This document shows, one piece after another, positions 34,898-43,831 of a stretch of DNA of 64,000 nt (position 1 is the first letter of the stretch; each line of letters begins with the position of its first letter). Where the stretch lies: the NCBI RefSeq assembly GCF_003075075.1, contig NZ_QCYM01000009.1:62001-126000 (forward strand). Direction: 5' to 3'. The translations under genes and the position numbers were made by a program. Origin of the DNA: Labrenzia sp. 011 (GTDB lineage Bacteria; Pseudomonadota; Alphaproteobacteria; Rhizobiales; Stappiaceae). The notes under the pieces are model-generated. The model worked only from the letters and a program-made list of their open reading frames with translations. It was not told the DNA's origin and did no database searches.

Positions 34898-36253
34898 ATG
34901 AAATATCAATCGCAAAAAGTGGCTTATGCCTACTTCCTGGCGGCCATGGGGCTGTTCGGGATCCAGGTGATCGGCGGTCTGCTGGCGGGCTGGATCTACA
35001 TTTCCCCCAACACGCTGTCCGAGCTTCTGCCGTTCAACATCATCCGCATGATCCACACCAACGCCCTGATCGTCTGGCTTCTGCTGGGGTTCTTCGGAGC
35101 GGCCTATTATCTCGTGCCGGAGGAAAGCGAACGGGAGATCTATTCGGTCAAGCTGGCCTATCTGCAGCTGATCATCCTTGTCGTCGGCACGCTGGGCGCG
35201 GTGGCGAGCTATCTGGTGGGCATCCACGGCGGGCGGGAATTCCTGGAGCAGCCGCTTTGGGTCAAGTTCGGCATCCTGGTGGCGGCGGTGATCTTCCTGA
35301 TCAACATCTCACTGACGGTGCTCGCCGGTCGCAAGACCGCGATCACCAACGTGCTGCTCACCGGTCTGTGGATGCTGTCGCTGCTGTGGATCTTCGCCTT
35401 CATCAATCCGGCGAACCTCAGTCTCGACAAGATGTACTGGTGGTTCATCGTCCATCTGTGGGTGGAAGGCACCTGGGAGCTGGTCATGGCCTCGATCCTC
35501 GCCTTCCTGATGCTGAAGCTCACCGGCGTCGACCGCGAGGTGATCGAGAAATGGCTCTATGTCATTGTCGCGACGGCGCTGTTTTCCGGTATTCTGGGAA
35601 CCGGCCACCACTTCTACTGGATCGGTCTGCCCGGATACTGGCAGTGGGTCGGGTCGGTGTTCTCGACCTTCGAGGTGGTGCCGTTCTTCGCCATGATGAG
35701 CTTTGCCTTCCTGATGGTCTGGAAGGGGCGGCGCAATCATCCCAACAAGGCGGCATTGCTGTGGTCGCTGGGGTCCGCGACGGTTGCCTTCTTCGGCGCC
35801 GGCGTGTGGGGCTTCCTGCACACGCTGCATGGGGTGAACTACTACACCCACGGCACGCAGGTGACGGCGGCGCACGGGCATCTGTCCTTCTATGGCGCCT
35901 ATGTGGCCCTGAATCTGGCGATGTTCACCTACGCCATGCCGGTGCTGAAAGGCCGGGCGCCCTACAACCAGGTGCTGAACATGGCCAGCTTCTGGCTGAT
36001 GACCGGCGGGATGGCCTTCATGACCTTCGTGCTGACATTTGCCGGCACCATCCAGACCCATATGCAGCGGGTGGTCGGTGACTACTACATGGATGTGCAG
36101 GACCAGCTCGAGATCTTCTACATCATGCGCTTCGGCGCCGGTGCGGCCGTGGTGCTGGGGGCCCTGTTGTTCATCTACAGCCTGCTCGTTCCGCGCAGCG
36201 AGATCGTCAAGGAGGGCAACGAGGCGGCTGCTGCCGAAGGAAGCCGGGCATGA
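34898..36253 (+). CDS. norB: Nitric oxide reductase subunit B
   Basis: Catalytic 12-helix subunit of cNOR reducing 2 NO to N2O; 451 residues. His53 and His328 fit the low-spin haem b, His326 the haem b3. His186, His237 and His238 bind FeB, with Glu190 beside it. The 186-237-326 spacing equals that of Pseudomonas NorB. GAGGGAGAAACTTC precedes the ATG. Ends by overlapping norQ (ATGA). Confidence 0.97.
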   Translation: MKYQSQKVAYAYFLAAMGLFGIQVIGGLLAGWIYISPNTLSELLPFNIIRMIHTNALIVWLLLGFFGAAYYLVPEESEREIYSVKLAYLQLIILVVGTLGAVASYLVGIHGGREFLEQPLWVKFGILVAAVIFLINISLTVLAGRKTAITNVLLTGLWMLSLLWIFAFINPANLSLDKMYWWFIVHLWVEGTWELVMASILAFLMLKLTGVDREVIEKWLYVIVATALFSGILGTGHHFYWIGLPGYWQWVGSVFSTFEVVPFFAMMSFAFLMVWKGRRNHPNKAALLWSLGSATVAFFGAGVWGFLHTLHGVNYYTHGTQVTAAHGHLSFYGAYVALNLAMFTYAMPVLKGRAPYNQVLNMASFWLMTGGMAFMTFVLTFAGTIQTHMQRVVGDYYMDVQDQLEIFYIMRFGAGAAVVLGALLFIYSLLVPRSEIVKEGNEAAAAEGSRA

Positions 36254-37059
36254 ACGCTCCCATGAAAGATGCGGTCGAGGGCCTGTCCATTCCCTTCTAC
36301 CGCCCCGTCGGCAACGAATGCACGTTGTTCGAGACGGCTCACGCCAATGGTCTGCCCCTTCTTCTGAAGGGGCCGACCGGCTGCGGCAAGACGCGGTTCG
36401 TGGAGCATATGGCGGCCAGACTCGGCCGTCCGCTCTACACGGTGGCCTGTCACGACGATCTTTCGGCGGCCGATCTCATCGGCCGCTACTTGTTGCGCGG
36501 CGGCGAGACGGAATGGGTCGACGGCCCCTTGACGCGGGCCGTGCGCGAAGGCGCCATCTGTTATCTCGACGAGGTGGTCGAGGCGCGCAAGGATGTCACC
36601 GTTGTGCTGCATCCGCTGACCGACAACCGCCGCCGGCTGCTGATCGACCGGACCGGCGAGGAACTGACCGCCCCGCCGGGCTTCATGCTGGTGGCCAGCT
36701 ACAACCCCGGCTACCAGAATATTCTCAAGCGCCTGAAACCGTCTACCCGGCAGCGCTTCCTGTCGATCGGCTTCGACTTTCCGGATGCGGCCACCGAAAC
36801 GGCTGTTGTCGCCCGGGAGAGTGGCCTTGAGGAAAGCCGGGTTGCGCCCCTGGTACGGCTCGCCGGCCGTGTGCGGTCCCTGTCGGGGATGGATCTGGAG
36901 GAAGGGATCTCGACGCGGCTGCTGATCTATGCGGCGACGCTGATCGCAGGCGGCATGCCGCTTGAACGGGCGCTGGAAGCGGCGGTGATCGAGCCCCTGA
37001 CGGACGAGGCGGATGTGCAACAGGCCCTGCGCGACCTGATCGCCGTGGTCTACGGGTGA
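36250..37059 (+). CDS. norQ: NorQ, MoxR-type AAA+ ATPase
   Basis: A 269-residue cytosolic ATPase needed to insert the FeB iron of NorB. Walker A GPTGCGKT (41-48), Walker B AICYLDEVVEA (Asp107-Glu108) and sensor region MLVASYNPGYQN, as in the CbbQ/NirQ/NorQ family. Works with NorD. Start overlaps the norB stop. Confidence 0.95.
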   Translation: MNAPMKDAVEGLSIPFYRPVGNECTLFETAHANGLPLLLKGPTGCGKTRFVEHMAARLGRPLYTVACHDDLSAADLIGRYLLRGGETEWVDGPLTRAVREGAICYLDEVVEARKDVTVVLHPLTDNRRRLLIDRTGEELTAPPGFMLVASYNPGYQNILKRLKPSTRQRFLSIGFDFPDAATETAVVARESGLEESRVAPLVRLAGRVRSLSGMDLEEGISTRLLIYAATLIAGGMPLERALEAAVIEPLTDEADVQQALRDLIAVVYG

Positions 37060-37072
37060 ACGGAGGATCGTC

Positions 37073-38995
37073 ATGATCAGTCCGCTGGACCTGATGGAGC
37101 CGGAGGAAACCGTCGGCAATCTCTGGCACGACTGGGCCAGCCGGATGGCCTCGACCGAAGGCTATCGGGACTGTGCGGTTCCCCTGGAAGCGGTGCGCGT
37201 CAGTCTTGCGGTGCTGTTTCGCGCGCTTGGCGGTGCGGGCGGCGTGGAGATTGACGCGGCGCCGGCCACGGCCGCGCGCCATCGCCTCGGCGCGTTGCGC
37301 ACCATCGGCGATTCTCGGCAACTGGAACATACGGCCAGTTTCGACGGCGAGCGCCTGCGGCTGCCGCCGGTGATGGACATGTTTCCGGCGCGCGATCTCA
37401 ACCGTGCCGCCTATCTGTGGCTGGCGGCAATGGCGGCCTGCGGCGACGGCCTGACGGACGCGGAAGTGCCCGCCGATCCGCTGGCCGCGGATGTGCACCA
37501 TCTGGTGGCGATGGAAGCGGTGACGGCCCGTGTCCTCAAGGTCTGCCCGGGACTGGAGGGCCCGCATGCGGCACTGCGCGCGTCACTGCTCGACAGCCGC
37601 GAATCCCACGCCAATGGTGGCGTGGAGACCCTGGTTGAAGAGCTGATCTGCTGGCATCTGGGCGCGCCGGCTCTGCTCACGGAGCCTGCCGGCGATCTGA
37701 TGCGCCGGTACCGGACCGGAACGCTGCAGGCGCCGCGCGGCTATGCGCCGCCCGCACCGGTGCCGATCTGGCTGCGGCTGGAGCGTGCGGCGCCCGGAAG
37801 GGCGGCTGCCGATCCGGAGGCCGGAACGGCGCCGCCGGGGCTGGCGACGACGACGCGGAAAGTAGGCATCCGCGAGGATCGCGAGGAAGCCAACCGCAAG
37901 GACAGTTTCATCATCCACCGGTTCGAGGCGATCCTGAGCTGGGTCGAGAGCATGAACCTCAACCGCTCGGTCGACGATGACGATCAGGACAACGCCAGCA
38001 AGGCGGCCGAGGACCAGGATCACATCACCCTGTCGCAGAACAACAGGCGCGCGGCGACACGGCTGCGCCTGCATCTGGATCTGGCCCCCCAGGACGCCGA
38101 TCACGAACGCCTGGCGGCTCCCAGTACCTATCCGGAATGGAACCACCGCTCCGGCGCCTTCATGCCCGATCACTGCCGGGTACTGGAAGCCGAGGCCATT
38201 GCCGACGAACGGCAGGGCGTGGTTGCCGACCCGCGCCTGGTGACCCGTGTGCGCCGGCAGTTCGAGACCCTGCATCCGCGCCGCATCCTGCGTCCGCGCC
38301 AGATCGAAGGGGCGGAACTGGATCTCGATGCGCTGATCGCCGCCCAGGTCTCGGTGCGGGCCACGGGTGCGGGCAGCGACCGGATCTATCAGAGCCTGCG
38401 GGTGACCGAACGCGATCTCAGCGTGGCCGTGCTGATGGACTGCTCGCGGTCGACGGAGGCGGTCATCGGCGAGCGCTCGGTGATCGACACGGCGCGCGAG
38501 GCGCTGGTGGCGCTGGCCGGCGGCATCGATGCGGCGGGCGACCGTTTCGGCATCTGGGGTTTCTCGTCGCTGCGCCGCGACAGGGTCTTCCTGACCCGCT
38601 GCAAGCATTTCGATACGCCGATGTCGGCTGCGGTCACGGCCCGCATCGGCAGTCTGCGCCCGGGGCACTACACAAGGTTGGGCGCCGCGGTCCGTCACAC
38701 GTCGGCGCAGCTGGCGAAGGAAACCGCGACCCGCAAGCTGCTGCTCGTGCTGACCGACGGCAAGCCCAACGATCTCGATCACTATGAGGGCGTGCACGGT
38801 ATCGAGGACAGCCGGATGGCGGTGCGCGAAGCGCGCATGCAGGGGCAGGCGGTGCATGCCATCATCATCGATGCGGACGGCCAGGACTGGTTCGCACGGA
38901 TCTTCAACCGGGCCGGATTCACTCTTCTGCCCGATCCGGCGCGCCTGACCCGCGCGCTTCCCGACATCTATCGTTCGCTGATACAGGAGACCTGA
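37073..38995 (+). CDS. norD: NorD, von Willebrand A-domain activator
   Basis: A 640-residue partner of NorQ in NorB metal-site assembly. The long N-terminal helical part is followed by a C-terminal VWA domain with the MIDAS motif DCSRS (Asp456-Ser460) after DLSVAVLM, and later LLLVLTDGKPNDLDHYEG. Asp/Glu-rich stretch around residues 300-320 (DDDDQDN). GGAGGATCGTC precedes the ATG. Confidence 0.94.
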   Translation: MISPLDLMEPEETVGNLWHDWASRMASTEGYRDCAVPLEAVRVSLAVLFRALGGAGGVEIDAAPATAARHRLGALRTIGDSRQLEHTASFDGERLRLPPVMDMFPARDLNRAAYLWLAAMAACGDGLTDAEVPADPLAADVHHLVAMEAVTARVLKVCPGLEGPHAALRASLLDSRESHANGGVETLVEELICWHLGAPALLTEPAGDLMRRYRTGTLQAPRGYAPPAPVPIWLRLERAAPGRAAADPEAGTAPPGLATTTRKVGIREDREEANRKDSFIIHRFEAILSWVESMNLNRSVDDDDQDNASKAAEDQDHITLSQNNRRAATRLRLHLDLAPQDADHERLAAPSTYPEWNHRSGAFMPDHCRVLEAEAIADERQGVVADPRLVTRVRRQFETLHPRRILRPRQIEGAELDLDALIAAQVSVRATGAGSDRIYQSLRVTERDLSVAVLMDCSRSTEAVIGERSVIDTAREALVALAGGIDAAGDRFGIWGFSSLRRDRVFLTRCKHFDTPMSAAVTARIGSLRPGHYTRLGAAVRHTSAQLAKETATRKLLLVLTDGKPNDLDHYEGVHGIEDSRMAVREARMQGQAVHAIIIDADGQDWFARIFNRAGFTLLPDPARLTRALPDIYRSLIQET

Positions 38996-38996
38996 C

Positions 38997-39185
38997 ATGC
39001 GCGTCCTTCCCGTTTTTGCTGCCCTTCCGGCTGTGCTGGCGGCACCGGTCCAGGCTCTTGCCGCCGGTGTGCAGCGGCCGATTCCCAATCCGCAATCGGC
39101 AACCGCCGAATTGTGGTTCTTCGTGGCCTCGGTCGGGCTTCTGCTGGCGCTGGCCGCGGTGCACTGGCTGGTCGCACGACGATGA
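38997..39185 (+). CDS. Small membrane protein at nor operon end
   Basis: 62 residues: an exported or anchored N-terminal hydrophobic stretch (VLPVFAALPAVLAAPVQALAAG) and a second helix (ELWFFVASVGLLLALAAVHWLVARR). Starts 1 base after norD with GGAGACCTGAC upstream, and overlaps the next gene by ATGA, so it is in the operon. No recognised family; a small accessory of the NO reductase is the natural guess. Confidence 0.7.
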   Translation: MRVLPVFAALPAVLAAPVQALAAGVQRPIPNPQSATAELWFFVASVGLLLALAAVHWLVARR

Positions 39186-39427
39186 GCGCGCGTTTCGACC
39201 GGACATCCCGGCCGGGCTGGAAACTGCTTGCCGCGCTCTATCCGTTCGGCGCCGGTGCCGCGGCCGTCAACCTGTTCTTCGCCTCGCTGATCGCTAGCTG
39301 GGTCGGTTGGCGGGTGCTGACGCCTTACGAGGCAGTTACCGGAGGGCTGTTGCTGGGCCTGCCCGCCACCTGGGCCTTCGCGCGGCACATCAGGCGGCTG
39401 ATGGACAAGGCCGAGCCCCGCGCCTGA
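39182..39427 (+). CDS. Small membrane protein at nor operon end (NorF-size)
   Basis: 81 residues with two predicted helices (LLAALYPFGAGAAAVNLFFASLIASWVG and TPYEAVTGGLLLGLPATWAFARHI). Size and position recall NorF, the small membrane protein often found beside nor genes, but the sequence alone does not prove it. No norE (cytochrome-oxidase subunit III-like) is present in the window. ATG overlaps the previous stop. Confidence 0.7.
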   Translation: MSARFDRTSRPGWKLLAALYPFGAGAAAVNLFFASLIASWVGWRVLTPYEAVTGGLLLGLPATWAFARHIRRLMDKAEPRA

Positions 39428-39536
39428 GCGGCCGGTTTCGGGACGAAAATCTTCTGGCATGGGGTTTGCGGGACGGCTACCGTGCGGGGGTCGCACCGAA
39501 GGATGCAGACCGACCTTTAATTGTCAGGAGATTTTA

Positions 39537-40643
39537 ATGAAAATCACAGTCATGACCCTCGCACTCTTGACCGCGGCAACGCCGGTCGTTGCCGAGGATG
39601 CGCTTCTTACCGAAACCCTGGATTTCACGTCGGGAATATTCCAGCTGCAGACAGGCGTTCCGGGAATGATTGCCGCGGTGGTGCGCGATGGGGAGACTGC
39701 AGTTGTCGGTGTCGGCGAACTCAAAAAGGGCAGCGGCATTGCGCCGAACGGAGACACGACACTCAATATCGGCTCGATCACCAAATCGTTCACGGGCCTG
39801 ACACTTGCAACTCTGGCCGCCGAAGGAACGGTCGCGCTTACCGATCCGGCCGGGCCGCTGGTCGACTCCATCGGGAAGCTGCCCGAACGCGACGGTCACG
39901 AGATCCGGCTCATCGACCTTGCGACCCAGGCCAGCGGCCTTCCGCGCGAACTCACCCCCGTCGATAACGTCGAGAAATACAGCGACGCTTCCTTCGCGGC
40001 CAATTTCAAGGACGCCGACTTGCTGTTCACGCCGGGAACCGGTCTGCTTTATTCCAACGTCGGTTTCGACGTGCTTGCCATGGCCCTGTCGGGAGCCGCC
40101 GGAAAGCCCTACGACGATCTTCTGAAGGAGAAGGTGCTTGACCCGCTCGGCCTGACCGCGACGAGCTACAGTCTGCCGACCGGCGACAATGTCATGACCG
40201 GTTACGACTGGAACGGCAACGAGATTGACGGCGGGGGCGAGATCCCCAACAGATACGGTGCGTCGCAGATCTTCACCACGGCCAACGACATGCTGCGGTA
40301 TCTTGAGTGGAACCTCGACCGGTTCGGCAGCGAGGGCATGGAAGTGCGTGCGATAAGCCACGCGGCCTGGGTGATCCGGGACGGACTTGACCCGGTCTAC
40401 GGCCTGGACGAATCCGGCCATATGGACGCAATGGGTCTCGGCTGGGTCATCATGATGCCCGAGGGCGATCGTCCGCTGATCATCCAGAAGGCCGGCGGCA
40501 GCGATGGGGTGTTCAGCTATCTCGCTTTTGCCCCGAACCGCGGCGTCGGTGTCTTCATGGCCATCAACCAGTTCAACTTTGCCGCCGGTCTGGACATGGC
40601 GCAGGTCGCCAACGACCTGATCACCAACCTGGCACCGCGCTGA
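39537..40643 (+). CDS. Exported serine beta-lactamase-family hydrolase
   Basis: A 368-residue periplasmic protein with a signal peptide ending PVVA (about residue 19). Class-C/AmpH-like catalytic motifs: SxxK in IGSITKSF, YxN in LLYSNVGFD, and KAGGSDG near the C-terminus in place of KTG. Such proteins include DD-peptidases, esterases and beta-lactamases; resistance is not implied. CAGGAGATTTTA marks ATG 39537. Stands alone after the nor operon. Confidence 0.85.
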   Translation: MKITVMTLALLTAATPVVAEDALLTETLDFTSGIFQLQTGVPGMIAAVVRDGETAVVGVGELKKGSGIAPNGDTTLNIGSITKSFTGLTLATLAAEGTVALTDPAGPLVDSIGKLPERDGHEIRLIDLATQASGLPRELTPVDNVEKYSDASFAANFKDADLLFTPGTGLLYSNVGFDVLAMALSGAAGKPYDDLLKEKVLDPLGLTATSYSLPTGDNVMTGYDWNGNEIDGGGEIPNRYGASQIFTTANDMLRYLEWNLDRFGSEGMEVRAISHAAWVIRDGLDPVYGLDESGHMDAMGLGWVIMMPEGDRPLIIQKAGGSDGVFSYLAFAPNRGVGVFMAINQFNFAAGLDMAQVANDLITNLAPR

Positions 40644-40723
40644 CGCGGGCGGCCTGACAGGGCGTGGCGCGGCGCATTCGGCGAAAATCGCGTCATGTCC
40701 TGACGTCTGTTTCCTGTCAAAAC

Positions 40724-40748
40724 CCTCTCCCCCGGAATGGGGGAGAGG
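40724..40748. repeat. CCTCTCCCCC hairpin, possible dispersed repeat
   Basis: CCTCTCCCCC (40724-40733) and GGGGGAGAGG (40739-40748) pair perfectly around GGAAT. Elements of this AAAACCCTCTCCCC...GGGGAGAGGC type occur as dispersed intergenic hairpins in many proteobacteria. It has no T-run. The 289-bp stretch 40644-40932 has no gene. Confidence 0.5.
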
Positions 40749-40932
40749 CGAGCAATCCGGGAGATCCGGGCCTGAAAACGGGGCCGGACTGCCGGTGCAA
40801 TATGTCCCGGGTGGTGAGGAAAGCGGACGGTCCGTGCAGCCCGGTGGCGTGAGCCCTGGCAGGAGACCGGCAGAACGCAAGAGGGGTGACGGCGCTGGTC
40901 TGGTGCCCTCAGCGGTGTTCGATCAGATCCCA

Positions 40933-41298
40933 TCAGTTGCCGAAGGGATCCTGGAACACGGCCACCTTGCCGTAAGGCTCCGTGCGCGGCGCCTCCAGAA
41001 AGGTGACGCCGGCGTCCTGCATGGCCTGATGGTCCCGGTCGAAATCATCCGTGTTCAGGAACAGGAACACCCGGCCGCCGGTCTGGTTGCCGATGGCGGC
41101 CTGCTGGTCCTCTCCGTCCGCGCGCGCGAGCAGGAGGCGGGTCTCCTTGCTGCCTGGCGGGGCAACCAGCACCCATCGCTTCTCGTCAGAATTCCGGGTG
41201 TCCTCGATCAGGTCGAAGCCGAGCTTCTGCGTGTAGAACGCGATGGCCTGATCGTAATCGGGGACAACGAGCGTCACGGCGCCGATGACCTGTTTCAT
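40933..41298 (-). CDS. VOC-family (glyoxalase-like) protein
   Basis: A 121-residue vicinal-oxygen-chelate domain protein: GAVTLVVPDYDQAIAFYTQKLGFDLIED opens the first beta-alpha-beta-beta-beta unit, and GVTFLEAPRTEPYGKVAVFQDPFGN closes the second. It may act on lactoylglutathione-like, dioxygenase or antibiotic-binding substrates; unknown. It starts 7 bases after the stop of the gene upstream, forming a two-gene operon. Confidence 0.88.
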   Translation of the reverse strand: MKQVIGAVTLVVPDYDQAIAFYTQKLGFDLIEDTRNSDEKRWVLVAPPGSKETRLLLARADGEDQQAAIGNQTGGRVFLFLNTDDFDRDHQAMQDAGVTFLEAPRTEPYGKVAVFQDPFGN

Positions 41299-41305
41299 GA
41301 GGGAT

Positions 41306-41725
41306 CTATTGCGCCTTGCGGTAGACGGTGATGTTGGTGAAGCTCGCCACGTCGACCAGATGCACCGTCTGGGTGATGGTCAGGGTGTTGCCGTCCTCGG
41401 AGAGTTCCCGCTCTGCCTTCATCAGCGTCAGGCCGCCCCGGCGGGCTTCGGAGACCAGCTTGCGGTCGCCCTGGAAGACGAGGCGCATGGCGTCGACCAG
41501 CCCGCTCTTGCCCAGTTTCACTTCCGGCCCGTCCGGCAGGGCTTCGAAGGTGTCGTTGATCACTTCGCCGTCGGCGCTCACCTGGTTCATGGAAAACACG
41601 GCCATGCCGAAATTGTCCTCGATCCGGAGCGTGGCGCTTTTCGGCGGATCGCCCTGCTCGAAATCGCTTTCCTCCGTGTCGAGGATCCAGGTACCGAGAA
41701 AGGGTGCGAGTTTGTCTTCGTTCAT
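41306..41725 (-). CDS. Hypothetical lipocalin-like protein (139 aa)
   Basis: Function unknown. The opening FLGTWILDTEESDFEQGDPPKSATLRIEDNFG and repeated beta-strands ending TLTITQTVHLVDVASFTNITVYRKA look like a small beta-barrel fatty-acid-binding or lipocalin-like fold. No signal peptide, so cytosolic. In an operon with the VOC gene. The preceding leuB transcript is ended by a terminator inside the gap. Confidence 0.7.
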   Translation of the reverse strand: MNEDKLAPFLGTWILDTEESDFEQGDPPKSATLRIEDNFGMAVFSMNQVSADGEVINDTFEALPDGPEVKLGKSGLVDAMRLVFQGDRKLVSEARRGGLTLMKAERELSEDGNTLTITQTVHLVDVASFTNITVYRKAQ

Positions 41726-41742
41726 CTGACCAACTGGGGTTT

Positions 41743-41780
41743 GAAAAGAAAAGCCGCCACCGGGATACCCGCTGGCGGCT
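41743..41780 (-). terminator. leuB terminator
   Basis: AGCCGCCA (41752-41759) pairs with TGGCGGCT (41773-41780); on the minus strand it is followed by TTTTCTTTTC, 22 bases after the leuB stop. Confidence 0.88.
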
Positions 41781-41802
41781 CGTGGTGCAAATGGCGATGC
41801 CG

Positions 41803-42915
41803 TCAGGCGCTGACCGCGTCCAGTTCGGCAAGGATGGCGTCGCCCATTTCCGCGGTGGAGATGGTTGCCTGTCCCTCGGCCGCGATGTCCTTTGTGCGCA
41901 ACCCCTTGTCGAGGGCATTGGCGATGGCCTTGTCCAGCATGTCGGCGGCGGCCACCTGTTCGAAGGAGTAGCGCAGCGCCATGGCGAAGCTGGCGATCAT
42001 GGCGATCGGGTTGGCGGCGCCCGTGCCGGCAATGTCCGGGGCGGAGCCGTGGACCGGCTCATAGAGGGCCTTGCGCTTGCCTGTGGTCTCGTCGGGTGCG
42101 CCGAGCGAGGCGGACGGCAGCATGCCGAGCGAGCCGGTCAGCATGGCGGCAACGTCGGACAGCATGTCGCCGAACAGGTTGTCGGTGACGATGACGTCGA
42201 ACTGCTTGGGCCAGCGCACGAGCTGCATGCCGCCGGCATCGGCCAGCATGTGCTCCAGCTGGACGTCCTGGTATCCGTTTGCGTGGGTCTGGGTAACGAC
42301 CTCATTCCACAGAACGCCGGATTTCATCACGTTCCGTTTTTCCATGGACGTGACCTTGTTTTTCCGGGTCCGGGCCAGTTCGAAGGCGACCCGGGAGATG
42401 CGCTCGATTTCGTAGGTGTCATAGACCTGGGTGTCGACAGCGCGCTTCTGGCCGTTGCCCAGGTCGCGAATTTCCTTCGGTTCACCGAAATAGACGCCGC
42501 CGGTCAGTTCGCGCACGATCAGGATGTCGAGGCCTTCGATGATGTCCTTTTTCAGGGATGAGGCATCGGCAAGGGCCGGGTAGCAGATGGCCGGGCGCAG
42601 GTTGGCGAAGAGCTCCATGTCCTTGCGCAGGCGCAGCAGGCCGGCTTCCGGGCGCACGTCATAGGAAACGTCGTCCCACTTCGGGCCGCCGACGGCACCG
42701 AAGATGACCGCGTCCGCCGCCATGGCCTTGGCCATGTCCGCATCGGAGATCGCCTGACCGTGGGCGTCATAGGCGCAGCCGCCGACCAGACCTTCGTCGG
42801 TTTCAAAGGACATGCCGCCCTTGTCGTTGAACCAGGCGATGACCTTTTTCACTTCCAGCATGATTTCCGGGCCAATGCCGTCACCCGGCAAAAGCAGAAG
42901 ATTTTGAGAAGCCAT
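41803..42915 (-). CDS. leuB: 3-isopropylmalate dehydrogenase
   Basis: Oxidative decarboxylation of 3-isopropylmalate in leucine synthesis, NAD-dependent; 370 residues. [13 protein letters not shown] is the N-terminal signature, [16 protein letters not shown] and [10 protein letters not shown] bind substrate, [15 protein letters not shown] carries the metal-binding aspartates, and [22 protein letters not shown] the NAD site. GGAGGAAGCGTCC precedes ATG 42915, six codons inside the longest open frame. Confidence 0.97.
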   Translation of the reverse strand: MASQNLLLLPGDGIGPEIMLEVKKVIAWFNDKGGMSFETDEGLVGGCAYDAHGQAISDADMAKAMAADAVIFGAVGGPKWDDVSYDVRPEAGLLRLRKDMELFANLRPAICYPALADASSLKKDIIEGLDILIVRELTGGVYFGEPKEIRDLGNGQKRAVDTQVYDTYEIERISRVAFELARTRKNKVTSMEKRNVMKSGVLWNEVVTQTHANGYQDVQLEHMLADAGGMQLVRWPKQFDVIVTDNLFGDMLSDVAAMLTGSLGMLPSASLGAPDETTGKRKALYEPVHGSAPDIAGTGAANPIAMIASFAMALRYSFEQVAAADMLDKAIANALDKGLRTKDIAAEGQATISTAEMGDAILAELDAVSA

Positions 42916-43056
42916 GGACGCTTCCTCCCGCATTGTTAGAAATTCGTTCGCGTTGGGTTAGCGCGTCGGCCGCGGTCTTTCAAGGCAAAGCCGGTTGCGA
43001 AGAACTCAATCGTCGGCGTGCGAAAGGTCAAGGACGGCCGCAAACGGCCCGGTTGC

Positions 43057-43830
43057 TCAGCTGGCGGTCCAGTTTCGACCGGCCTGCCAGAGAAGATTGA
43101 GGGCCAGGGCCGTCATCACCCACCTGAAACCGGTCCTGAAGGTTTTCTCCTCCATGCGGCCGAGCAGGTAGCTGCCGGTCACGGTTCCCAGAAATCCGCT
43201 GGCGATCATCATCACGATCAGGCCCGCCCATGGAGCGAAGGCAAAGCCGAGCAGGCCGAAGGCGATGATCTTGAAGACATGCATGATCAGCGCGGTGACC
43301 GCCTGGTTGGCGACGAAATCGTGGCGCGGCAGATTCAGTGTCGCAAGAACCGCCGCGCCGATGGGGCCGGCGGCGCCGAAAAACATCGACAGGAACGTGG
43401 AGGCGAAGCCGGCGGCGGCCATGGCCCGTTTCCGGGCCTTGCCCAGCTTCGGCGTGCGGCCCCACACCACCCAGAGCACAAAGATGCCGATGCCCGCCTT
43501 GAGAACCGCTGCAGGCAGTTCCACCACTATGCTGCCGCCGAGGGCGGCTCCGAAAACAGCGCCGATGGCGAACCAGAAGGCGATCAGCCAGTCGACATGT
43601 TTCAGCTGCACCAGGGCGCGCCCGGCATTGGAGCCTAACTGGACAACGCCGTGAACCGGAACCAGGGCGCTTGCCGGCATCAGCATCGCCATGACGGCGA
43701 TCAGCGCCACACCGCCGCCAAGCCCAACGGCTGCGGTGACGGCGGATGTGAAGAAACTCATGCACACCAGCAGGATCGTGGGGAGCGTGCCGAGCTGATC
43801 GGGAAAGATCAGCCCCAGAAATTCGCTCAC
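43057..43830 (-). CDS. TSUP (TauE/SafE) family anion transporter
   Basis: A 257-residue membrane protein with about 8 helices and the two-fold TSUP repeat; SAVTAAVGLGGGVALIAVMAMLMP and STFLSMFFGAAGPIGAAVL are the paired re-entrant-type motifs. The family moves sulfite, sulfoacetate, sulfolactate or other organic anions. It begins 1 base after the stop of the AlbA_2 gene, so both are read together. Confidence 0.9.
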   Translation of the reverse strand: MSEFLGLIFPDQLGTLPTILLVCMSFFTSAVTAAVGLGGGVALIAVMAMLMPASALVPVHGVVQLGSNAGRALVQLKHVDWLIAFWFAIGAVFGAALGGSIVVELPAAVLKAGIGIFVLWVVWGRTPKLGKARKRAMAAAGFASTFLSMFFGAAGPIGAAVLATLNLPRHDFVANQAVTALIMHVFKIIAFGLLGFAFAPWAGLIVMMIASGFLGTVTGSYLLGRMEEKTFRTGFRWVMTALALNLLWQAGRNWTAS

Positions 43831-43831
43831 G

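Noticed and set aside
39537..40643. Antibiotic-resistance beta-lactamase
   Set aside because: Motifs fit the wide serine beta-lactamase/DD-peptidase superfamily; KAGGSDG replaces the usual KTG, so resistance is not supported.
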